64,000 bases of DNA, from assembly GCF_001887355.1 (NCBI RefSeq), contig NZ_MPIN01000011.1, positions 1 through 64,000 of the forward strand, read 5' to 3'. The DNA comes from Cystobacter ferrugineus (GTDB lineage: Bacteria; Myxococcota; Myxococcia; Myxococcales; Myxococcaceae). Positions 15,927-25,076 of this stretch are shown here, piece after piece. The first letter of the stretch is position 1, and each line of letters opens with the position of its first letter. The notes under the pieces were generated by a model. It was not told the DNA's origin and did not search any database. It saw only the letters and a program-made list of their open reading frames with translations. A program made the translations under genes and the position numbers.

Positions 15927-16391
15927 TCAGGGCTTGAATTTGGGCTTGGGGCGCTGGAGTTCCAGTTCCTGAGACAGTTCCTTGGAAGCGGCATCGCTCT
16001 TCGGGGGAACCTTGTAGGGGATGGACTCCTCGGAGCCGAGCGTCCGCTGGTACTGCGCCGGCGTGGGGCCCTTGGTGAAGCCATCCTGCGCCTGGCCCGG
16101 GACGATGGGGATCTCCCCCTTGGCCAGCTTCTGCAGATGGTTCTCGACCTCGGTGACGGTCGGAATGCTGGGGTCCTCCTTCTTGAGCGCCTCGTCCGGG
16201 ACGATCATGATCGCGGGCGGCTTCTCCGGATGGGAGGCGTAGTCGAGGATCTTCTCCACGTACTGCTCCACCGGGATCTGGAGCAGACGGGCCTGCTCCT
16301 TCACATCCGCGTCCTTCAACAGCTCTTCGCGAACGTCGTCGATGGGGCGCCGCAGCTTCTTGCCTTCCGCCTTGCTCTTCTCATCGGACAT
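15927..16391 (-). CDS. Unassigned small charged protein
   Basis: A 154-residue soluble protein beginning MSDEKSKAEGKKLRRPIDD. It is rich in Lys, Glu and Pro, ends in a proline/lysine tail (RPKPKFKP), and has no recognised domain, signal peptide or membrane segment. A Val-Glu-Gln-Tyr helix (LLQIPVEQYVEKILDYA) may be its structured core. Codon use is like neighbouring core genes. ATG 16391 was chosen because the 20 upstream codons of the open frame resemble leader DNA. It is divergent from the WGR gene. Confidence 0.7.
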   Translation of the reverse strand: MSDEKSKAEGKKLRRPIDDVREELLKDADVKEQARLLQIPVEQYVEKILDYASHPEKPPAIMIVPDEALKKEDPSIPTVTEVENHLQKLAKGEIPIVPGQAQDGFTKGPTPAQYQRTLGSEESIPYKVPPKSDAASKELSQELELQRPKPKFKP

Positions 16392-16573
16392 AACGAGGGA
16401 TCTCCAGGGGGGAATGAGGGCCAGAGCAGGGTCGAGCGTGAGTCGCCGCATCCAGGCCCGGTCGCAAAGCCATATTGCTAGCCCAGTCGCCCCCTGGATT
16501 GCAAAAAGGCCTCCCTTGTCCGTCCGCGGGGTGGGGGTGGTGCGCTACGGTCCGGGTTCCCGCGGAGACTGCA

Positions 16574-19500
16574 ATGCGTCGCTTCGAATTGGTCGAGGGC
16601 TCGTCGAGGAAGTTCTGGGAGATTGAAGCGCAGGACACCGGCTTCACCGTGCGCTGGGGGCGCATCGGCACGAGCGGGCAGACCCAGCAGAAGTCCTTCC
16701 CCACCGCCGAGAAGGCCCGGGCCGAGCAGGACAAGCTCATCGCCGAGAAGCAGAAGAAGGGCTATGCGGAGGTGGGCAGCGCCGCCAGCGCCGAGGCACC
16801 GCCCCCCGCGAGTCCGCCTCCGCCCGCGCCCGCGAAGAAGGCCAGGAGCGCCACACCCCCTCCCGAGGCACCCGTCTCCACCGCCCCCGAGGCCCCCATC
16901 CCGCCCCCACCCGCCGCCGACCCGGACGCGCCCATCGCCTGGAGCGAGTCCGTCCTGCGCCGCGTGCATCCACGCCGGGGTGGCGTCGCCGTCCCGGTGC
17001 GTCCGCTCCCGCCCGTGAAGAAGTCCTGGGCCCTGGTGCGCGAGGACTTCCTCGAGCGCGTCCCCCCCGGGCTCATCCCCGAGGACACGCACAAGAACAA
17101 CCTCACCACCGAGACTCGCGCCGTCGCCGAGCGCATCAGCCGCCCCGAGCCCTCCCTCGGCACGCCCGAGGAGGACGCCGTCCTGGTCATCTTCCTCCAG
17201 TACCAGGAGTCCTGGAACAAGGTCCCCCGCCACGAGCCCATCATCGATCTGCTCTTCGCCCTGGGCGGGCCCGTCCACGCCACGCGCGCCATGCTCCTGT
17301 CCCTGGATCTGTATCTGGCGGGTAACAAGGCGCTCCATGCCCGGCGGGGCGTGAACACCAATGCCCATCACCAGCATTACAACCTGCTGTCGCGCGGCCA
17401 CCTGCGCGGCCTGCCCCGCCTGCGGGCCCTGCTCGCCACCCAGACGGATGACGCGGGCTACCAGGCCGCTCGCGACGCCGCCGCCCTCCTGCTCGACTCC
17501 GAGGCGCGCCGCGCCGCCTCCGCCTTCCTCTTCCCCACGGAGACCGCCTGGGTGCGCGCCCAGGCCGAGGAGTTCGTCGCGGCCCAGGAGCCAGGAGTCC
17601 CCTTCCTCCTGAGCAGCGTCTCGGAGCCCGACACGCTCTCCCTGCTCATCCCCAAGGTGGACACCTGGAGTCTGATGCGCGAGCCGAATGGCCACCTGGC
17701 CTCGCTGCTCGATGGCGTGGGGGTGCACGGCCTCGCGCTCCTGCGCGAACTCCAGCCCAAGTCCATTGGAGCCGAAGCGGTGCGGGCCTGGGCCGAACTC
17801 ACCGCGAGCATCAACACGGATGAGGCGATGCGGCTGCTGCTCGAAGCCGAGAAGGAGGCCCTCCCGTTCCTCATCGAGGCGACCGTGCGCTGGCCCCACC
17901 GCGCGCTGCGGCTCATCACCCCCCGGGCCGCCCTCCGGGGCAAGGAAGGCGATCAGGCGCGCTCCATCCTCGGCCACCTGCTGCGCCGCGAGCCCGACGC
18001 CGTGCGAGCCTCCCTCCCCCTCCTGTCCGACGAGGCGCGCGAGGTGGTGGCCCGCCTCCAATCCCAGCTCGGCCCCGACGTCCCCGACGCGACCCCCGAG
18101 CAGCTCCCCCCCGTCCTCGCGAGTCCCCCCTGGCGCGCGAGCCGCAAGCCCGAGGCGCTCCCCGTGCTCGACGGCGTGGTGCCCCCGGCGCTTCCCGATG
18201 CGCTCGTGTGGCGCGAGGGCGAACAGGTGGAATGGTCGCGGCGCAAGGGCTGGGAGTACAAGCCCTACGGCAGCGGGCCGGAAGAGCAGGCGCTGCTGAG
18301 CGGAAAGGTGGACCTCGCCCGCTTCAACGGGCGGATGGACATCCGGTTCTTCTCCTACGCGCCGGAAGCGCTCGCCCTCGCCCACCTCGGCAAGCTGCTC
18401 CAGCCCAACCGCTACGAGGAGGACTGGCTCCCCCCCATCATCGCGCGGCTGGGACTCGCCGCGCTCCCGGTCATCACCGACTACGTCACCACGCACGGCT
18501 CCGAGACCTACGCCCTGCTCGCGCCCTATGCCGTGACCCGGCTCGCCCCCCAGGTGGCCGATGCCTTCCACCGCACCAAGAAGGCCCGCCCCGCCGCCCG
18601 CGCGTGGCTCCTGCGCCACCCCGAGCACGCCTCCGCCGGACTGCTCGTCCCCGCGCTCGGCAAGCCCGGCAAGGCCAAGGACGCCGCCTGCGCCGCCCTG
18701 CGCATGCTCGCCTCCAACGGCCAGGAAGCCACCGTGCTCGACGTGGCCGGCCGCGTGTCCCCCCAGGTGCACGAGGCCGTGCGGCGCGTCCTCGCCTTCG
18801 ATCCGATCAACCTCTTTCCCGCGAAGCTCCCCACCCTGCCCGAGAACCTCGGCCTCGATGGGCTGCCCCGGCCCCTGCTCCGGGACCGCTCCGCGAAGTT
18901 GCCCCTCCCGGCCGTCCGGGAACTCACGACCCTGCTCGCCTTCTCCTCCCTGGATGCGCCCTACGCGGGCCTGGAGCAGGTGAAGACCGCGTGCGACCCC
19001 GCCAGCCTCGCCCGCTTCGCCTGGGGCCTCTTCGAGGCCTGGATGACGGTGGGCGCTCCGAGCAAGGAGTCCTGGGCCTTCCAGGCGCTCGGCCTGCTCG
19101 GCGATGACGACACCGCGCGCAAGCTCGCCCCGCTCATCCGCGTGTGGCCCGGCGAGGGCGCTCACGCCCGCGCCGTCATGGGCCTCGACGTGCTGGCCAC
19201 CCTCGGCACCGACGTGACGCTCATCTACCTCAACGGCATCGCCGAGAAGGTGAAGTTCAAGGGCCTGCAGCAGAAGGCCCAGGAGAAGATCGAGCAGATC
19301 GCCGAGGCGCGCGGCCTCACCCGCCAGGAGCTGGCCGACCGGCTCGTGCCCGACCTCGGACTGGACGAGAGCGGCTCGCTCTCCCTGGACTTCGGCGGGC
19401 GCACCTTCACCGTGGGCTTCGACGAGCAGCTCAAGCCCTTCGTCAAGGACGCCTCCGGCGCCCGGCTCAAGGACCTGCCCAAGCCCGGCCAGAAGGATGA

Positions 19501-20269
19501 CGCGCAGAAGGCGAACGCCGCGGTGGAGCAGTGGAAGGCGCTCAAGAAGGACGCCAAGACGGCCGCGAGCATCCAGATCCTCCGCCTGGAGCTGGCCATG
19601 TGCGCCCGGCGCCGCTGGAGTCCGGAGGTCTTCCGCCGCTTCTTCGTCGAGCACCCGCTGCTCATCCACGTGGTGCGCCGGCTGGTGTGGGGCACGTACT
19701 CGCCCGAGGGCGCGCTGAAGGACACCTTCCGCGTCGCCGAGGACCGCACCTTCGCCGACCCGAACGAGGACACCTGGACGCTGCCCGAGGACGCCCTCGT
19801 GGGCCTGCCCCATGCGCTGGAGCTGGACGGGAAGACGGCGGGCGAGTGGGGGCAGATCCTCGCCGACTACCAACTGCTACAACCCTTCGCGCAGCTCGGC
19901 CGCTCCACCTTCGCGATGGAACCGGCGGAGCGCGAGGCCAGGACGCTCGAACGGGTGAAGGGACTCAAGGTGCCCACGGGCAAGGTACTGGGCCTGGAGA
20001 CGCGCGGCTGGCGGCGCGGCACTCCCCAGGACGCCGGCGTGACGTGCTGGATGGAGAAGCCGCTGGGCGATGACCGCACGGCCGAGCTCGACCTCGAGCC
20101 GGGCCTCTACACGGGAGCTCTCTCCGGGTCTCCCGAGCAGGAGCTCGGCGGGGTGAAGGTGCGCCAGGCCAACACCTGGAGCGACGAGGGTCTCCAGACC
20201 TGGGGCACGCTGGATGCCATCCTCTTTTCCGAGCTGGTGAGAGACCTCGAGGGCCTGCGTCCGGCGTGA
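16574..20269 (+). CDS. WGR and DUF4132 domain protein (YehI-like)
   Basis: A 1231-residue protein. Residues 1-75 are a WGR domain (FWEIEAQDTGFTVRWGRIGTSG), a nucleic-acid-binding module known from PARP enzymes, followed by a Pro/Ala-rich linker to about residue 125. A long helical repeat-like middle region and a DUF4132 domain at about 975-1155 (containing LQPFAQLGRSTFAM and GLETRGWRRGTPQDAGVTCW) complete it. This is the architecture of E. coli YehI, which is of similar length and unknown function. It heads a same-strand cluster with AAA+, DUF5682, vWA and SWIM genes, matching E. coli yehI-yehL-yehM-yehP-yehQ. The ATG at 16574 fits the WGR start. It is probably cytoplasmic. Confidence 0.85.
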   Translation: MRRFELVEGSSRKFWEIEAQDTGFTVRWGRIGTSGQTQQKSFPTAEKARAEQDKLIAEKQKKGYAEVGSAASAEAPPPASPPPPAPAKKARSATPPPEAPVSTAPEAPIPPPPAADPDAPIAWSESVLRRVHPRRGGVAVPVRPLPPVKKSWALVREDFLERVPPGLIPEDTHKNNLTTETRAVAERISRPEPSLGTPEEDAVLVIFLQYQESWNKVPRHEPIIDLLFALGGPVHATRAMLLSLDLYLAGNKALHARRGVNTNAHHQHYNLLSRGHLRGLPRLRALLATQTDDAGYQAARDAAALLLDSEARRAASAFLFPTETAWVRAQAEEFVAAQEPGVPFLLSSVSEPDTLSLLIPKVDTWSLMREPNGHLASLLDGVGVHGLALLRELQPKSIGAEAVRAWAELTASINTDEAMRLLLEAEKEALPFLIEATVRWPHRALRLITPRAALRGKEGDQARSILGHLLRREPDAVRASLPLLSDEAREVVARLQSQLGPDVPDATPEQLPPVLASPPWRASRKPEALPVLDGVVPPALPDALVWREGEQVEWSRRKGWEYKPYGSGPEEQALLSGKVDLARFNGRMDIRFFSYAPEALALAHLGKLLQPNRYEEDWLPPIIARLGLAALPVITDYVTTHGSETYALLAPYAVTRLAPQVADAFHRTKKARPAARAWLLRHPEHASAGLLVPALGKPGKAKDAACAALRMLASNGQEATVLDVAGRVSPQVHEAVRRVLAFDPINLFPAKLPTLPENLGLDGLPRPLLRDRSAKLPLPAVRELTTLLAFSSLDAPYAGLEQVKTACDPASLARFAWGLFEAWMTVGAPSKESWAFQALGLLGDDDTARKLAPLIRVWPGEGAHARAVMGLDVLATLGTDVTLIYLNGIAEKVKFKGLQQKAQEKIEQIAEARGLTRQELADRLVPDLGLDESGSLSLDFGGRTFTVGFDEQLKPFVKDASGARLKDLPKPGQKDDAQKANAAVEQWKALKKDAKTAASIQILRLELAMCARRRWSPEVFRRFFVEHPLLIHVVRRLVWGTYSPEGALKDTFRVAEDRTFADPNEDTWTLPEDALVGLPHALELDGKTAGEWGQILADYQLLQPFAQLGRSTFAMEPAEREARTLERVKGLKVPTGKVLGLETRGWRRGTPQDAGVTCWMEKPLGDDRTAELDLEPGLYTGALSGSPEQELGGVKVRQANTWSDEGLQTWGTLDAILFSELVRDLEGLRPA

Positions 20270-20341
20270 GGCGCCCGGGGTGCGCGAGGAGAAACATCAC
20301 CTGGACGCGGACAGAGGCACATGCGAAGCGTCACCAGGAAC

Positions 20342-21580
20342 ATGGAACACAAAAGAACCTCGTTCTTCCTCCGCCTGCTCACGTTGATGTCCCTGGCGGG
20401 GTGCACCCCCGAGAACCCTCCCCCGGCGCAACAGCCCACCCTCCACGGCGAGTCGATCCTTTCCGCCGATGAGACCTGGCGCGCCGCCGACAACCCCCAC
20501 ATCGTGACGGGTCCCTTGACGGTGGGAGGCACCAAGACCCCAACGCTCACCCTGGAAGCGGGAGTGGTGGTGCGCTTCGAACCGAATGCGTCGTTGAGCA
20601 TCGGCGTCTCGCCGAACCATCCCGGGGAGCTGCGCGTGGAAGGAACGGAGAACGCCCCCGTCCTCCTGACCGCCCGGTCGGACAATCCCCAACCCGGTCA
20701 TTGGAAAGGGGTGATGGTGGGCGATTACTCGTCCGATGCCAGCCGGCTGGCGCATGTCACGATCGAGTACGCGACCGGCGTCATCGAACGAGAACACTGC
20801 GTGCAAGGGAGTCTGACCGTCGGAGCCACTCCGCGCACTCCCCACGCCTTCGCCGTGGCCGACCACGTCACCGTCCAGAAGAGCAGGGAATGTGGCGTGG
20901 TGATGTATGGCGACCTCGGTCCAGGCTCGACCCGGTTGATTGCCCGCGACAATGGCGGGGTGGCCATCTCCGTGGAAGCCGACTCGGTGGGCTCCATTCC
21001 CGAAAACAGCCTCATGAGCGGCAACGCGCTCGATGCCGTCCAGGTCCACGCGGGAGCGATCTGGAAGACCCAGACGTGGCCACGGCTCGGCGTGCCCTAT
21101 CTGGTCGAGCAACTGTCCATCTACGACGTCGATGCGGCCCTCACGCTCCCGCCAGGCACGGAGCTCCACATGCGGCCCGAGGCCATCATCGGTATCTATG
21201 GAGTGGGGCGGCTCATCGCCCAGGGAGAAGCACAGGCTCCCATCCGGTTCGTCCCGGATACCACCACGCCCAGCAAGGAACACTGGAAGGGATTGATGTT
21301 GGTCGCCTCGTCCCAGAGCAGGCTCGACCATGTCTTGATTTCCCACGCGGGAAGCACGACCACGGGAAGCCTGTTCGTGGCTCCCGCGCACGATGGAACA
21401 CCAGGACCCTTCGTGACCCACAGCACGTTTCGAGACTCGGTGGGATGTGGAATCACGACGAGCACCTCTTCCACGGGCGTGCCCCTGGATTACACCCTCG
21501 CGGAGTACGGCAACACCTTCCTCGACAATGAGCTGGGGGCACAGTGCTATCGCACCGAGGAACCCGGCGACGGTGACTGA
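20342..21580 (+). CDS. Unassigned lipoprotein inside the yeh-like cluster
   Basis: A lipoprotein of 412 residues. MEHKRTSFFLRLLTLMSLAGC is a signal peptide with the lipobox SLAGC. The mature part contains repeated beta-rich segments with G-V-V-V-R-F and similar (LTLEAGVVVRFEPNASLSIG, and PPGTELHMRPEAIIGIYG), suggesting a right-handed beta-helix such as those of surface or pectin-lyase-like proteins. No catalytic motif was seen. The start at 20342 is preceded by AGGAA; ATG 20321 is also possible. E. coli yeh clusters do not place such a gene between yehI and yehL, so its membership of the system is inferred from position only (72 bp after the WGR gene, 45 bp before the ATPase). Confidence 0.75.
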   Translation: MEHKRTSFFLRLLTLMSLAGCTPENPPPAQQPTLHGESILSADETWRAADNPHIVTGPLTVGGTKTPTLTLEAGVVVRFEPNASLSIGVSPNHPGELRVEGTENAPVLLTARSDNPQPGHWKGVMVGDYSSDASRLAHVTIEYATGVIEREHCVQGSLTVGATPRTPHAFAVADHVTVQKSRECGVVMYGDLGPGSTRLIARDNGGVAISVEADSVGSIPENSLMSGNALDAVQVHAGAIWKTQTWPRLGVPYLVEQLSIYDVDAALTLPPGTELHMRPEAIIGIYGVGRLIAQGEAQAPIRFVPDTTTPSKEHWKGLMLVASSQSRLDHVLISHAGSTTTGSLFVAPAHDGTPGPFVTHSTFRDSVGCGITTSTSSTGVPLDYTLAEYGNTFLDNELGAQCYRTEEPGDGD

Positions 21581-21625
21581 GCGTCCGCGCCACCAGGCGC
21601 GCCGGGTGCCATACTCCTGGACATC

Positions 21626-22744
21626 ATGGCAACGACCCGGAAGAAGAACGCGCCGGTGACGGCGGCGGAGATCCAACGGCCTCCCGCGGAAGTGCTCCAC
21701 GCGGAAGAGCTCGCGCGGCTGCGTGACGCGGACACCGCACCCCGGCCCCCGGGCTGGAGCCTGTCGCTGCACGCCGTGCGCCGCTTCATCCTCGGAGACG
21801 AGGCGCTGGGCGTGCAGCGCAAGTTCGTGGGCAACCCGAGCCTCGTGGACCGGGCCATGGTGACGCTCGCCACCAACCGCGGGTTGATGCTCGTGGGCGA
21901 GCCCGGCACCGCCAAGAGCCTCCTGTCCGAGCTGCTCGCCGCCGCCATCTCCGGCACCTCCACCCTCACCATCCAGGGCGGCGCGTCCGTCACCGAGGAT
22001 CAGATCAAATACTCGTGGAACTACGCGCTGCTCGTCTCCGAGGGCCCCACGCCCCGCGCGCTCGTGCCCGCCCCGCTCTACACCGGCATGAAGGAGGGCC
22101 GGGTGGTGCGCTTCGAGGAGATCTCCCGCTGCCCCATCGAGGTGCAGGACTCGCTGCTGTCCATGCTGTCGGACCGGGTGCTCGCGGTGCCGGAGCTCAA
22201 GGACGCGGATGCCATGGTGTTCGCCCGCGAGGGCTTCAACATCATCGCCACCGCCAACACGCGCGACCGGGGCGTCAACGAGATGAGCGCGGCGCTCAAG
22301 CGGCGCTTCAACTTCGAGACGGTGTTCCCCATCGGCGACTTCGCCACCGAGCTGGCGCTCGTGCGCGACGAGACGGCGCGGCTGCTCCAGCGCTCGGGCG
22401 TGCCGGTGACACCGCCGGAGGACTTGCTGGAGGTGCTCGTCACCACCTTCCGCGAGCTGCGCTCGGGCGAGACGCGCGAGGGCCAGGCCCTGGAGCGGCT
22501 CAGCTCGGTGCTCTCCACCGCGGAGGCCGTGTCCGTGGCCCACGCGGTGGGCGTGCGCGGCTACTACCTGCGCGGCGACGGCGGCTCGGCGGCGGACCTC
22601 GTCGAGTGTCTGGCCGGCACCGCGGCCAAGGACAACGCCGAGGACCTCAAGCGGCTGCGCGTCTACCTGGAGCAGCGGGTGTCGCGCCGCACCGGCTCCC
22701 ACTGGCGCGCCCTGTACGACGCCCGCCACCTGCTGCCAGGGTGA
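21626..22744 (+). CDS. MoxR-like AAA+ ATPase (YehL-like)
   Basis: A 372-residue AAA+ ATPase of the MoxR/YehL type. Walker A is GEPGTAKS at residues 91-98, a Walker B-like stretch is VVRFEEISR near residue 160, and the sensor region is IATANTRDRGVNEMSAALKR with the arginine-finger segment KRRFNFE. MoxR proteins act as chaperone-like ATPases that remodel or load a vWA partner. Such a partner is encoded two genes downstream. The stop codon lies 4 bp before the GTG of the DUF5682 gene. Confidence 0.88.
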   Translation: MATTRKKNAPVTAAEIQRPPAEVLHAEELARLRDADTAPRPPGWSLSLHAVRRFILGDEALGVQRKFVGNPSLVDRAMVTLATNRGLMLVGEPGTAKSLLSELLAAAISGTSTLTIQGGASVTEDQIKYSWNYALLVSEGPTPRALVPAPLYTGMKEGRVVRFEEISRCPIEVQDSLLSMLSDRVLAVPELKDADAMVFAREGFNIIATANTRDRGVNEMSAALKRRFNFETVFPIGDFATELALVRDETARLLQRSGVPVTPPEDLLEVLVTTFRELRSGETREGQALERLSSVLSTAEAVSVAHAVGVRGYYLRGDGGSAADLVECLAGTAAKDNAEDLKRLRVYLEQRVSRRTGSHWRALYDARHLLPG

Positions 22745-22748
22745 ACGC

Positions 22749-25076
22749 GTGAGCGGGCGGAACGACTCCCGGCTCCACGTCGTCGGCGTGCGCCACCACA
22801 GCCCGGCCTGCGCCCGGCTCGTGGCCCACACCCTCGAGACCGTGCGGCCCCGCCATGTGCTCATCGAGGGGCCCGTGGACATGAATCCCCGGCTGGAGGA
22901 GCTGCTCCTGCCGCACGAGCCGCCCCTCGCCGTCTTCAGCGCCTACCGCGACGAGGAGCGCACCCATGCGTCGTGGACACCCTTCTGCGCGTACTCGCCG
23001 GAGTGGGTGGCGCTGACGAAGGGGCACGCGGCCGGCGCCCAGGTGCGCTTCATGGACCTGCCCGCCTGGGACAAGGCCTTCGAGGGCGTGCGCAACCGTT
23101 ACTCGGACGGGGAGCGCCGCACCGCCCGGGCCATCGACGCGCTCTGCCAGAAGCTGGGCCTGGAGGGCATGGACGCCCTGTGGGATCACCTCTTCGAGCA
23201 ACCGCTCGGAATGGACGTGCTCGCCGAACGGCTGCGCGTCTACTTCGACTCCCTGCGCGGCGAGGAGGAGGCCTCCGAACGCGACACCCAGCGCGAGTCC
23301 TTCATGCTCGCCCACGTGGAGGCGGCGCTCGCGCGAGACGAGGGCCCCGTGGTGGTGGTGTGCGGCGGCTTCCATGCCCCCGTGCTCGCGCGAGCCCAGG
23401 CGCGGCCCGGAGCCAGCTTTCCCCCCGCGCCGAGCCACCCCTCCGCCAGGAGCTACCTCGTCCCCTACAGCTTCCGCCGCCTGGATTCCTTCGCCGGGTA
23501 CGAGTCCGGAATGCCCTCGCCCGCCTTCTACCAGGCGCTCTGGGAGTCCGGCGCCGAGGCCGCTCCCGGGATTCTGCTGCGTGAGGCCGTCGGACGGCTG
23601 CGTGCGCGCGGCCAGCACGTGTCATCGGCGGATCTCATCGCCGCCTCCGTCATGGCCGAGGGCCTCGCCCGGCTGCGCGGCCACGCGGTGCTCTCGCGCA
23701 CGGACCTGCTGGATGGACTCGCCTCCGCCCTGGTGAAGGAGTCGTTGGACGTGGCCCTGCCATGGACGAGCCGGGGCGTGCCCTCGCCCGACACGCACCC
23801 GCTGCTCGCCGAGGTGCTGCGCGCCTTCAGCGGCGAGCGCACCGGACGGCTCAGCCCCCTCACGCCCCGCCCTCCCCTGCTCACCGACGTCGAGCACACC
23901 CTGCACGCCCATGGCCTCACCCCCAGCCCGAGCCCACGCACGGTGCGCCTGGAGCTGCGTGAGCCCGGCGACGTGGAGCGCGGCCGGGTGCTCCATCGCC
24001 TGCGGGTGCTCGGCATCCCCGGCTTCACCCGGAACGCGGGCCCCACCTTCCCCACCGAGCCCGTGCTCCAGGAGTCCTGGACGGTGGCCCCCTCGGAGGA
24101 CTTCCTCTCCTGGGTCATCGAGGCCTCGGGCTGGGGCGCCACCCTGGAGCAGGCCGCCACCAGCCGTCTGGAGGAAGCCCTCCTCCAGGCGGGGCCGAAC
24201 CTGGAGCGGCTCACGCTGCTGCTGGCCGAGAGCTTCTTCATCGGCGCGAAGCACCTGGCCCGGCGCGTCCTCTCCGCGGTGGCCACTCAGGCGGGCAACG
24301 AGCCAGACCTCGCGCGGCTGGGCGCGGCCCTGGAGCGGCTGCTCGCCATCTGGCGGCATGACGTGCTGCTCGGTGCCCAGGGCTCCGCCGAGGTGGGACA
24401 GTTGCTCGCGGCCGCCGTCGAGCGGGGGCTGTGGTTGCTCGAGCAGCTCGACGGCCCCACGCTCCCCGCCGACGAGGGACACCTCCGGGCCATGGCCGCG
24501 CTGCGCGACACGCTGCGCTTCGCCGCCCAGCCCCTCGCGCTCGACATGGTCCGGGCCAGTGCCGTGTTCGAGCGTCGGCTCGCGTCCCTCCATGCGCCAC
24601 CCGCGGTGCGTGGGGCCTCGCTCGGGGCGCTCTGGTCCCTGTCGCGCTTCCCCGACGAGGCGAGCGCCGAGGCCACGGCCCTGCGCGCCACTCGCGCCGC
24701 CGCGCGCCCCTCCACCCTCGGGGACTTCCTCGCCGGGCTGTTCCGGCTCGCCCGCGAGCAGGTGGTGCACACGCCCGCCCTCACCTCGGTGCTGGACGAG
24801 CTCATCCGCCAGCTCACGGAGGAGGACTTCCTCGTCGCGCTCCCGGCGCTGCGGCTGGCCTTCGGGTTCTTCCCGCCCCGGGAGAAGGAGGGCATCGCCC
24901 GGCTCCTGCTGCCGCTGCACGGACAGGACGCCTCGGGTGCGCGGGCCCTGGTGCGCCTCGACGTGGACCCCGCCGTCATCCTCGCCGGCGCGGCGCTGGA
25001 TGACGAGGTGGAGCAGGTGCTCGAACGCTTCGGCCTGCATGGGCCCGATAGGAAGGAGGAGCGCGATGCCCCTTGA
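22749..25076 (+). CDS. DUF5682 family protein (YehM-like)
   Basis: A 775-residue protein of the DUF5682/YehM family, recognised by the N-terminal pattern VVGVRHHSPACARLV, then HVLIEGPVDMNPRLEELL and the stretch VVCGGFHAPVLA. The N-terminal half may be a TraB- or EreA-like alpha/beta fold (HHSP and EGP-type motifs), while the second half is helical. Its biochemical role is not known. The GTG at 22749 fits the family start; it lies 4 bp after the ATPase stop. The end overlaps the vWA gene by 11 bp. Conserved pairing with MoxR-like, vWA and SWIM genes in many bacteria suggests it is the effector or adaptor of the complex, an inference. Confidence 0.82.
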   Translation: MSGRNDSRLHVVGVRHHSPACARLVAHTLETVRPRHVLIEGPVDMNPRLEELLLPHEPPLAVFSAYRDEERTHASWTPFCAYSPEWVALTKGHAAGAQVRFMDLPAWDKAFEGVRNRYSDGERRTARAIDALCQKLGLEGMDALWDHLFEQPLGMDVLAERLRVYFDSLRGEEEASERDTQRESFMLAHVEAALARDEGPVVVVCGGFHAPVLARAQARPGASFPPAPSHPSARSYLVPYSFRRLDSFAGYESGMPSPAFYQALWESGAEAAPGILLREAVGRLRARGQHVSSADLIAASVMAEGLARLRGHAVLSRTDLLDGLASALVKESLDVALPWTSRGVPSPDTHPLLAEVLRAFSGERTGRLSPLTPRPPLLTDVEHTLHAHGLTPSPSPRTVRLELREPGDVERGRVLHRLRVLGIPGFTRNAGPTFPTEPVLQESWTVAPSEDFLSWVIEASGWGATLEQAATSRLEEALLQAGPNLERLTLLLAESFFIGAKHLARRVLSAVATQAGNEPDLARLGAALERLLAIWRHDVLLGAQGSAEVGQLLAAAVERGLWLLEQLDGPTLPADEGHLRAMAALRDTLRFAAQPLALDMVRASAVFERRLASLHAPPAVRGASLGALWSLSRFPDEASAEATALRATRAAARPSTLGDFLAGLFRLAREQVVHTPALTSVLDELIRQLTEEDFLVALPALRLAFGFFPPREKEGIARLLLPLHGQDASGARALVRLDVDPAVILAGAALDDEVEQVLERFGLHGPDRKEERDAP

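Noticed and set aside
16478-19873. 1131-residue minus-strand open frame opposite the WGR gene
   Set aside because: Gly/Glu/Val-rich antisense shadow; the WGR and DUF4132 motifs on the plus strand are decisive.
20297-22882. 861-residue minus-strand open frame opposite the lipoprotein and ATPase genes
   Set aside because: The plus-strand frames have a signal peptide and a Walker A site; this one has no motif.
23911-25065. Long extension of the vWA frame upstream of 25066
   Set aside because: It lies wholly inside the DUF5682 gene in another frame; a strong ribosome-binding site and family start are at 25066.
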